Part shown: piece by piece, positions 1-5,440 of the stretch
How the letters are laid out: each line of letters begins with the position of its first letter
Position numbering within the stretch: the stretch's first letter is position 1
The notes under the pieces: model-generated
What the model saw: only the letters and a program-made list of their open reading frames with translations
What the model was told of the DNA's origin: nothing
Database searches by the model: none
Assembly: GCA_002426275.1 (NCBI GenBank)
Contig: DIPB01000192.1
Coordinates: 10,141 to 15,955, forward strand
Direction of reading: 5' to 3'
Length of the DNA stretch: 5,815 bases
Source of the DNA: Firmicutes bacterium UBA5499
GTDB taxonomy: Bacteria; Bacillota; DTU084
Program-made: the position numbers and the translations under genes

Positions 1-1699
1 AGCCATGAGTCCGCAGGTAGTTGGCCAGCCGGCAGCAAAAATCGCCAGTATGGCGGGCTTTTCTGTGCCTGAAGACACAAAGATCCTGGTGGCTCCTTTG
101 GACGGCGTCGGCCCGGACTATCCCCTCTCCCGGGAAAAGCTCAGTCCCATTTTAGCTTATTACGAGGTCGCCAATTATGAGGAAGGAATCCATCGCTGCG
201 ACGAGATGACGGAATTCGGGGGACTGGGACACTCTGCTGTCATCCACTCCCATGACGACAAGGCAATCGCCGCTTTCACCTCCCGGGTCCGGACAGGCAG
301 ATTGCTGGTTAATTCTCCGTCTTCGCTGGGCGCCATCGGAGACCTGTATAATACAAATACCCCTTCCTTAACTTTAGGCTGTGGTTCCATGGGACGCAAC
401 TCCACAACCGATAATGTGAGCGTGATGAATTTGATCAATGTGAAACGCGTTTCCATTCGCAGAGACAGAATGCAGTGGTTTAAGATTCCGCCTAAGATTT
501 ACTTTCAACCAGGCAGCTTGCAGTATTTGAGCAAGATCAAAGGCCAACGCGCTTTCATCGTCACAGACCCTGCCATGGCGAAGCTGGGCTTCGTGGACAA
601 GGTGACATACCAGCTGAATAAGACAAACATCAGCTATAAGATCTTCTCGGATGTGGAGCCTGACCCCACAGTGCAGACTGTGCAGGAAGGCGTCAAACAA
701 ATGAACGAGTTCAAGCCAGATCTCATCATCGCCTTAGGCGGAGGCTCGGCTATGGATGCTGCCAAGGGCATGTGGCTGTTCTACGAGAGCCCGGAAACGG
801 AATTTGAAACTCTCCGGCTGAAGTTCGCGGACATCAGAAAGCGGGCCTTCAAATTCCCGGTCTTGGGCAAAAAAGCGCTCTATGTTGCCATCCCCACAAC
901 CAGCGGCACAGGCTCCGAGGTAACGTCCTTTGCCGTGATCACAGACCCTGCTCGGGACGTTAAGTATCCGCTGGCTGATTATGAATTGACGCCCGATATC
1001 GCCATTTTGGATCCGGATTTGGTGATGACCGTGCCGCCTAAGGTTACGGCTGACACGGGAGTCGACGTGCTCACCCACGCCATCGAAGCCTACGTTTCGG
1101 TGATGGCTTCGGATTATACCGACGCCTTGGCGGAGAAGGCAATCAAGCTGGTCTTTCAATACCTACCCAGGGCTTTCGCCGACGGCTCCGACGCCAAGGC
1201 CCGGGAGAAAATGCATAACGCCTCGTGTATGGGCGGCATGGCCTTCACCAACGCGTTCCTGGGACTCAACCACAGCATGGCCCACGTGCTGGGAGCCAAG
1301 TTCCATCTGCCCCACGGCCGGGCAAATGCGATTCTGCTCCCCTACGTGATTCGCTATAACGCCAGCAAGCCCACTAAATTCGCGGCCTTCCCGCAGTATG
1401 AGTATCCCAAAGCGCACGAGCGCTACGCGGAAATCTCAGACTTTATCGGGGTCAAGGGCAAAACAGTGGAAGAATCCGTCGCGAATCTCATCGGCGCCAT
1501 CCAGGAACTTTTGAAGAAAGTACAGATCCCCCTAACTTTGAAAGCTGCCGGCTTGGATGAGGCAAATTTCGCAGCCTTGATTCCGGAGATGTCCGATATC
1601 GCCTTCAACGACCAGTGCACGGGCTCAAACCCGCGGCTGCCGCTGGTGGCTGAAATCAGCGCTCTGTTCAGCCAGGCATACTATGGGAAATTAAAATAG
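1..1699 (+). CDS. adhE: Bifunctional acetaldehyde-CoA / alcohol dehydrogenase AdhE, 5' end cut by the window
   Basis: AdhE reduces acetyl-CoA to acetaldehyde and then to ethanol with NADH in fermentation, in the cytosol, where family members assemble into spirosome filaments. The frame is open to the left edge (codon GCC at 2-4), so the ATG at 5 is an internal Met; the first residues align by eye with E. coli AdhE near residue 295. About 300 N-terminal residues, including the acyl-enzyme cysteine, are missing. Counting from the Met at 5, roughly residues 1-140 finish the aldehyde dehydrogenase domain (EKLSP, SLTLGCGS), followed by a linker and, from about residue 158, the iron-dependent alcohol dehydrogenase domain. 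That domain shows GGGSAMDAAK at 245-254 and PTTSGTGSEVT at 297-307. The expected iron ligands are Asp354, His358, His423 and His437, with the same 4 and 14 residue spacings as FucO/AdhE. It ends in TAG just before a terminator and converges with the metal operon. No defect is seen in the visible part. Confidence 0.97.
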   Translation, partial: AMSPQVVGQPAAKIASMAGFSVPEDTKILVAPLDGVGPDYPLSREKLSPILAYYEVANYEEGIHRCDEMTEFGGLGHSAVIHSHDDKAIAAFTSRVRTGRLLVNSPSSLGAIGDLYNTNTPSLTLGCGSMGRNSTTDNVSVMNLINVKRVSIRRDRMQWFKIPPKIYFQPGSLQYLSKIKGQRAFIVTDPAMAKLGFVDKVTYQLNKTNISYKIFSDVEPDPTVQTVQEGVKQMNEFKPDLIIALGGGSAMDAAKGMWLFYESPETEFETLRLKFADIRKRAFKFPVLGKKALYVAIPTTSGTGSEVTSFAVITDPARDVKYPLADYELTPDIAILDPDLVMTVPPKVTADTGVDVLTHAIEAYVSVMASDYTDALAEKAIKLVFQYLPRAFADGSDAKAREKMHNASCMGGMAFTNAFLGLNHSMAHVLGAKFHLPHGRANAILLPYVIRYNASKPTKFAAFPQYEYPKAHERYAEISDFIGVKGKTVEESVANLIGAIQELLKKVQIPLTLKAAGLDEANFAALIPEMSDIAFNDQCTGSNPRLPLVAEISALFSQAYYGKLK

Positions 1700-1718
1700 C
1701 AAACTCCATCCCTCACGA

Positions 1719-1759
1719 AGCGAGGCTGCCTCCTTTTGGAGACAGCCTCGCTTTTTATT
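1719..1759 (+). terminator. Rho-independent terminator of adhE
   Basis: The arms 1719-1733 and 1738-1752 pair over 15 positions with a single C-A mismatch, closing a TTTT loop. A run of five T follows at 1752-1756, then ATT. The hairpin starts 20 bases after the adhE stop codon. The T-run is only on the + side. Read on the - strand, the hairpin lies just past the end of the DUF1980 gene but is followed by TCGTGAGGG, so it should end adhE transcripts efficiently and - strand transcripts poorly at best. Confidence 0.9.
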
Positions 1760-1764
1760 GCGTC

Positions 1765-2511
1765 TCAATACGGATAAATGTAGCCCTTCACCGCTCTGGC
1801 GGGCGCTATTTTCTCCACGACGATCCGGGGTTCGTATTTTTCCGAGCCGCCTTGGGACTCTACTTTTCCCATCACTCCGTCCACAGTGACCCAGGACTCG
1901 GCTTTCAGTTGGGAAGCCGCTTCAGATCTGCACACAAATCCGACGGGCATCAAATCCGCAGCGCAGCACGTCATCATCAGCCGCGCTAGGGCAAATTCAT
2001 CGTCTTTTAACAATTCCGGGTCTTTACAGACGAAGCCCGTGGCTGTGATTGGATATCCTTCATATTGCTCCGCATGCATGTAAAGCTCCGAAAGCCAAAA
2101 GCCGAAATCATCATTGCTCGCCGCGGCGATCTTAGCAGCTGCCGCGTCCGAATCCGGCAGAGCCGTCTCTTCTGGCGGTTTTGAACGCCGCTCCGCCTTT
2201 GGAGGCGCCACAGCTGCCTTCTTATTGCCGGAAAGATCGGAAATATCCAGAGGACTGTGGGGAAGCAGCAACAGCAAAACTGGAATTGCCAGCACCAGGC
2301 AATGGGCGGAGCGCACTTTGTGCTGCGGCCGCAACCTGCCCAAGGCTGACAGCGCCCAGATCCCCATCACGACGGCTGTAAAGTAGAGGTACGGTTCCAT
2401 TCTGGGGGTGACATAGGACAGATACTTACCGCTGCGCACCAGATAAAGCGTAACTCCCCCAAAGACGCAGCAAGAGACGATTTCCAAGGAAGTCTGAGCG
2501 TTGAGTCTCAC
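1765..2511 (-). CDS. DUF1980 / TIGR03943 family membrane protein (YcgQ-like), permease partner
   Basis: This is a 248-residue protein of the TIGR03943/DUF1980 family, which includes B. subtilis YcgQ and is usually encoded beside a COG0701 permease; its biochemical role is not established. Three hydrophobic segments are seen at about residues 10-28, 40-58 and 68-84, then a charged Ala/Pro/Lys-rich linker (about 90-135) and a soluble C-terminal domain. That domain carries the family signature CCAAD preceded by ARLMMT, a GFVC element on each side, a WVTVDGVMGKV strand and a Tyr/Pro-rich tail (YIYPY). I chose the GTG at 2511 as start: it comes one base after the stop codon of the upstream permease gene and has a G-rich ribosome binding site. 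The same frame stays open for 26 more codons upstream (to 2589), but these lie inside the permease gene and give a Cys/Trp/Arg-rich sequence unlike the family. It is the last gene of the operon. I infer that it works with the permease, perhaps binding a metal or other ligand through the paired cysteines. Confidence 0.87.
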   Translation of the reverse strand: MRLNAQTSLEIVSCCVFGGVTLYLVRSGKYLSYVTPRMEPYLYFTAVVMGIWALSALGRLRPQHKVRSAHCLVLAIPVLLLLLPHSPLDISDLSGNKKAAVAPPKAERRSKPPEETALPDSDAAAAKIAAASNDDFGFWLSELYMHAEQYEGYPITATGFVCKDPELLKDDEFALARLMMTCCAADLMPVGFVCRSEAASQLKAESWVTVDGVMGKVESQGGSEKYEPRIVVEKIAPARAVKGYIYPY

Positions 2512-2512
2512 T

Positions 2513-4081
2513 TTACATCCCCCCCAGCCGCGAAAACAGAAAGACGATCGCAAAGCACACGCTGAACGCCACAAATAATAGTTTGCCAATGAACCTTTTC
2601 GAGAATCCGGCAGAGAGCATCAGCACGTTTTTCAGATCCATCATCGGTCCGAAGACCAAAAAGCCCATCAGCGCGCCCGCGGGGAATTGGCCGGCAAAGC
2701 CTCGAGCCACAACCGCGTCTGAAGAGGAGCAAAGAGAGAGAAAAAAAGCCATGGCCATCATGATCACAAGAGAAATGGCGAGGCTTGCCCCGCTTTGAGC
2801 CGAAGCGAAGAGCCCTTTGCCCATGGTTTGAAAGAGCGCAGAGATGAAAGTGCCAATTAACAAATACTTCCCCACGCTGAAAAATTCCGCTTGGGAATGC
2901 CGCAAAAACAAGCTCAGCTTTCCGGAAAAAGTATGCGGCCGGCTGTCCAGGTAGCAGCCGCAACTGCACAGCACGCTGTCCAGCTTCCCTCCGGAGAGAA
3001 TCTGTCCTTGGGACGGCAGGATGGCAAACCAAAGACCAATGAGCACGGCGGAGACGATTCCCAGGCACACGCGGCTGGCCACCATCTTCAGATCGCCGCC
3101 AAAGGCGTAATATGTCGACAGGATCACCACCGGGTTGATCACCGGCGTTGCGGTCATGAAGGTAACAGCCGCCGGGAGGGGCACCCCTTTTCTCACCAAG
3201 CTTCTGAAAATGGGAATGGACGCGCAATCGCAAACCGGAAGGCAGAAGCCGCCTATGATTGCCGCCAGCATTCCACGGCCTAGGGATTTAGGAAATAAGC
3301 GCTCAATCGCGCTTTGGGAGACAAAGATCTGAATTGCTGCTGAAAGCAGGACGCCAATCAACAAAAAGGGAAAGGCCTGTAAGATGATCCCTAAAAACAC
3401 ATTGCTGATGGTATTGACCGGGATCCTCAGGAGCTGGAATACAGGCCTGGCCGCGAAATACAGCGCCATGAGCAAGCCCACTGTCACGAAAAAAGATGTC
3501 ACAGGACGCTCTCTCAGGCGCAACTGTTGATCCAGCTCTTCGTACGCTATGGCGCTAAAGACGGGAATTCCAGGGTTGAGGTCTGTGAAAAGGCGCGCGA
3601 TGCGCCTGAACGCATTCTGGGAGCGGACATTGCGCAAGACCGCAAAATCGCTGTTGGCAATCTGCTCCGGCAATGCGGGTCCGGTTCTGCCCAACAGATT
3701 TTCGATGCCGGCGGCATCAGCGACGTGAATTACCTTCAGAAGCCTGCACAGCCTCAGAAGCCGAGAATCGGAGAGTAACGCTTCAAGCTGAGAAAATGGA
3801 GCGACGCCGTTCCATTCCAGCCAGATTTCATCGAACCGCTCGCTTTGGAGACAGGCGCAGATCTCCTGGGCGATCCGCTTTGGCCTTTGCGCCAGCTCGC
3901 TTTGCGAGAAAACCAGACGCTGGCAGTCGCAAGCAGGACGGGAAAATTCCTCCTGACCTGTCTCGAACTGAACAACCATGATCCTCTTTTCCCGCCAATC
4001 TCGCCTTCGCAGCAGGTTATTCAAAAAAGTGGTTTTCCCTGCGTCCAGAAAGCCGGTGACAACGTAAACAGGCAGCGCCAT
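2513..4081 (-). CDS. Fusion protein: degenerate COG0523 (CobW-like) G domain joined to COG0701 (DUF318/ArsP_1-type) permease
   Basis: This single 522-residue frame joins two families that are normally separate proteins. Residues 1-190 resemble the COG0523 G3E GTPase core: P-loop GFLDAGKTT (10-18), a strand-loop ending EWNG (89-92) where relatives have EPSG, a VADA strand (120-123) and LNPGIPVFS (168-176). The CxCC metal motif is absent (only ACDC at 50-53), NKxD is replaced by NVRS (151-154), and the CobW C-terminal domain is missing. Residues 194-522 are a complete-looking permease with about eight or nine membrane segments. Family marks are PVCDC (282-286), ATPVINP (311-317), SLCSSSDAVVA (449-459) and FGPMMDLKN (477-485). 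A central loop holds CSCGC (372-376). Some COG0701 members (ArsP) export organoarsenicals; the substrate here is unknown, though the operon suggests metal homeostasis. The ATG at 4081 lies 4 bases after the upstream stop, with GGAG at 4091-4094. An internal GTG at 3502 could also start a free permease. Family calls are firm; the fusion's function is inferred. Confidence 0.88.
   Translation of the reverse strand: MALPVYVVTGFLDAGKTTFLNNLLRRRDWREKRIMVVQFETGQEEFSRPACDCQRLVFSQSELAQRPKRIAQEICACLQSERFDEIWLEWNGVAPFSQLEALLSDSRLLRLCRLLKVIHVADAAGIENLLGRTGPALPEQIANSDFAVLRNVRSQNAFRRIARLFTDLNPGIPVFSAIAYEELDQQLRLRERPVTSFFVTVGLLMALYFAARPVFQLLRIPVNTISNVFLGIILQAFPFLLIGVLLSAAIQIFVSQSAIERLFPKSLGRGMLAAIIGGFCLPVCDCASIPIFRSLVRKGVPLPAAVTFMTATPVINPVVILSTYYAFGGDLKMVASRVCLGIVSAVLIGLWFAILPSQGQILSGGKLDSVLCSCGCYLDSRPHTFSGKLSLFLRHSQAEFFSVGKYLLIGTFISALFQTMGKGLFASAQSGASLAISLVIMMAMAFFLSLCSSSDAVVARGFAGQFPAGALMGFLVFGPMMDLKNVLMLSAGFSKRFIGKLLFVAFSVCFAIVFLFSRLGGM
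2519..2525 (-). promoter_or_regulatory. G7 tract acting as ribosome binding site for the DUF1980 gene
   Basis: The - strand reads seven G followed by ATGTAAA and then GTG. The tract encodes the last Leu-Gly-Gly codons of the permease and sits 7 bases before the GTG at 2511, a suitable distance for a Shine-Dalgarno-like site. It supports the GTG start and suggests translational coupling. A seven-base homopolymer is also a potential slippage site. Confidence 0.55.
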
Positions 4082-4085
4082 CCCA

Positions 4086-4997
4086 TCACGCTCCGCTGAA
4101 CAGATTGACTAATTCCTGTGAGTTCAGGTTCCGTCCTATGAAGCAAAGCAGCTCTCCCGGAGAAGCGCAATCCGTGACCAGAACGTCTCCGGGGAGGTAC
4201 TGAAAATTGAGATACCCGTCCGGGCCGCGAACTATCCCCTTGGCGCGCAGAATCGTTCCATTCGCGCTGCGCGCCATCTTTTCCGCCCGCGCCTTCAGCT
4301 CGTCCTTGCTGAATGTCCGCTTTGTCCTGACTGTAACCGTCTCAAAGGCCTCTTCGGCAGTCTGGTGATGGCCGCAGCCGCACCCGTGATGGCAAAGGTG
4401 GCCGGATGCAGGCTGCCGGCTGATGATTTCCCCCGCCGCGATTTGCTCCCAGGGCTTTGCCAAGATAGCGGCGTGGGGATTGATGGAGCCAATCAGCTCC
4501 TGCGCGGCGGCTATGCCTTGGGGATAATCTTCTGTGCGGCTGAGCACCACCGCATCTGCGTATCTAATCTGATCCGCGAAAAACTCTCCGAAGTTGTCAA
4601 GATACATCTGGCAACGTTTCACATCCGCCACCGTGATTTTGGCCTGCACTTCCGCCAAGGCGAGAAGGCGCGGGGCCGAACAGGCTTTCATTATATCCGA
4701 GAGCTTACCTACGCCGGAAGGCTCAATGACGATTTTATCCGGCTGAAACCGACAGACAAGTTCCTCTATGGCTTTCCCAAAATCTCCCGCCAGGCTGCAG
4801 CAGATGCAGCCGGAATTGAGCTCTTTCACTTGGACGCTGCCAGATTTCAGCAAGGCGGCGTCAACGCTAATCTCCCCAAAATCATTTTCGATGAGCGCGA
4901 TCTTTTCGCCTTGAAAAGCTTCCCGCAGCAGCTTCTGGATCAGAGTCGTTTTGCCTGCGCCTAAGAACCCAGAGACAATATAGATCTCCGTAGCCAT
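4086..4997 (-). CDS. COG0523 (CobW/G3E) GTPase, putative metal chaperone with His/Cys-rich metal-binding stretch
   Basis: This is a 303-residue cytosolic P-loop GTPase of the COG0523 family. Members near zinc importers and Zur, such as B. subtilis YciC/ZagA, are thought to deliver zinc to client proteins during starvation. Visible motifs are the P-loop GFLGAGKTT (10-18), ENDFGEISVD (37-46), the family metal-site motif GCICC (63-67), EPSG (92-95), and a CobW C-terminal domain from about 218 with ILRAKGIVRGPDGYLNFQY (249-267). Between the domains lies HLCHHGCGCGHH (200-211), four Cys/Gly repeats and five His that look like a metal-binding loop. The usual NKxD guanine-specificity motif reads SRTE (153-156), which could be a subfamily trait. 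I chose the ATG at 4997 because AAGGAGG sits exactly 6 bases upstream; the ATG at 5003 lies too close, and an upstream extension to 5132 would run into the regulator gene. It follows the regulator by 29 bases and precedes the fusion gene by 4. Zinc is the likely metal, but Mn, Co or Ni cannot be excluded. Confidence 0.93.
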   Translation of the reverse strand: MATEIYIVSGFLGAGKTTLIQKLLREAFQGEKIALIENDFGEISVDAALLKSGSVQVKELNSGCICCSLAGDFGKAIEELVCRFQPDKIVIEPSGVGKLSDIMKACSAPRLLALAEVQAKITVADVKRCQMYLDNFGEFFADQIRYADAVVLSRTEDYPQGIAAAQELIGSINPHAAILAKPWEQIAAGEIISRQPASGHLCHHGCGCGHHQTAEEAFETVTVRTKRTFSKDELKARAEKMARSANGTILRAKGIVRGPDGYLNFQYLPGDVLVTDCASPGELLCFIGRNLNSQELVNLFSGA

Positions 4998-5003
4998 CGG
5001 CAT

Positions 5004-5010
5004 CCTCCTT
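5004..5010 (-). promoter_or_regulatory. Strong ribosome binding site of the COG0523 GTPase gene
   Basis: The - strand reads AAGGAGG followed by six bases and the ATG at 4997. This perfect Shine-Dalgarno match lies in the 29-base gap after the regulator's stop codon. It decides the start in favour of 4997 over the in-frame ATG at 5003, which touches the site, and over longer frames. Confidence 0.85.
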
Positions 5011-5026
5011 CGCTTTCTGAAAGATG

Positions 5027-5440
5027 TTACTTTAAAGCGCACCTGCCGCAGTAACCATAGACTTCCAAATTGTGACCCGTCACGTGAAAGTCTTCGTCTT
5101 CGAGCTTGGGGACGAATTTCTCCAGCGGGCAATTGTTCAGCGGCATAATTTTATGGCAGCCCAAACAGATGGCGTAATGCTTATGCTGGGCGCGGTTCAG
5201 CTCATAAAGGGCGGTTTCGTTGCTCATTACGGCCGCCTTAACCGCCACGCCTCGCTTCACAAAAAGCTCCAAAATCCGATAAACGGTGGACAGCCAGGCG
5301 GATTCGCCACGTTTTCCCAGCTCCGAGCAAATTTCCCTAGCGCTGAGAGGCCCCTGCGCATCCTCCAGCACGGAAAGCACGCCCTGACGGGGTTTGGTCT
5401 TTTTCAAGTCTGAAGGCCAATTATCGCCTGTCTCCTTCAT
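5027..5440 (-). CDS. Fur-family metal-responsive repressor, Zur-like
   Basis: This is a 137-residue Fur-family regulator, close to the usual family length. Residues about 10-82 form the winged-helix DNA-binding domain, with the recognition-helix signature WLSTVYRILELF at 49-60. The dimerisation and metal-sensing part carries HKHY (86-89) and two CxxC pairs, C92/C95 and C131/C134, which form the structural zinc site in this family. It ends with the typical VTGHNLEVYGYC stretch (120-131). An extra Cys in NNCP (102-105) is also seen. I chose the ATG at 5440, which has AGAGGTG (5447-5453) six bases upstream; the in-frame GTG at 5449 lies inside that site. The start overlaps the end of the ABC permease gene by 20 bases. 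Because the gene sits between a ZnuB-like permease and a COG0523 GTPase, I infer a zinc sensor (Zur) that controls its own operon. Fur, Mur or Nur specificity cannot be ruled out from sequence. No operator lies in the window. Confidence 0.92.
   Translation of the reverse strand: MKETGDNWPSDLKKTKPRQGVLSVLEDAQGPLSAREICSELGKRGESAWLSTVYRILELFVKRGVAVKAAVMSNETALYELNRAQHKHYAICLGCHKIMPLNNCPLEKFVPKLEDEDFHVTGHNLEVYGYCGRCALK

Noticed and set aside
734..1159. A 141-codon - strand open frame opposite adhE
   Set aside because: It lies wholly within the conserved alcohol dehydrogenase domain and has an Arg/His/Gly-rich composition typical of antisense shadows.
1..1699. Functional link between adhE and the metal operon because they are adjacent
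   Set aside because: The genes converge and are separated by a terminator. Adjacency alone does not support a shared role, and AdhE uses iron rather than zinc.
2512..2589. Extended N-terminus for the DUF1980 protein (26 extra residues)
   Set aside because: It lies inside the permease gene in another frame and does not resemble the start of family members, whereas the GTG at 2511 directly follows the permease stop and has a G-rich binding site.
2508..3233. A 241-codon open frame on the - strand overlapping the permease gene
   Set aside because: It is a shifted frame of the permease coding sequence. Its protein is Arg/Gly/Pro-rich with no family features, while the permease frame carries all conserved motifs.
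4365..4964. A 199-codon + strand open frame opposite the COG0523 GTPase
   Set aside because: It is antisense to a gene with strong family motifs, has no ribosome binding site that I can see, and its translation shows no recognisable domain. It fits a GC-rich shadow frame.
4998..5026. Possible separate promoter or Zur operator before the GTPase gene
   Set aside because: The 29-base gap is largely taken by the ribosome binding site, and I see no inverted repeat of the TCGTAAT-type Zur box or a clear -35/-10 pair.
4998..5132. Extended N-terminus for the COG0523 GTPase (45 extra residues)
   Set aside because: The extension overlaps the regulator gene in another frame, is Arg-rich, and a perfect AAGGAGG site lies six bases before the ATG at 4997.
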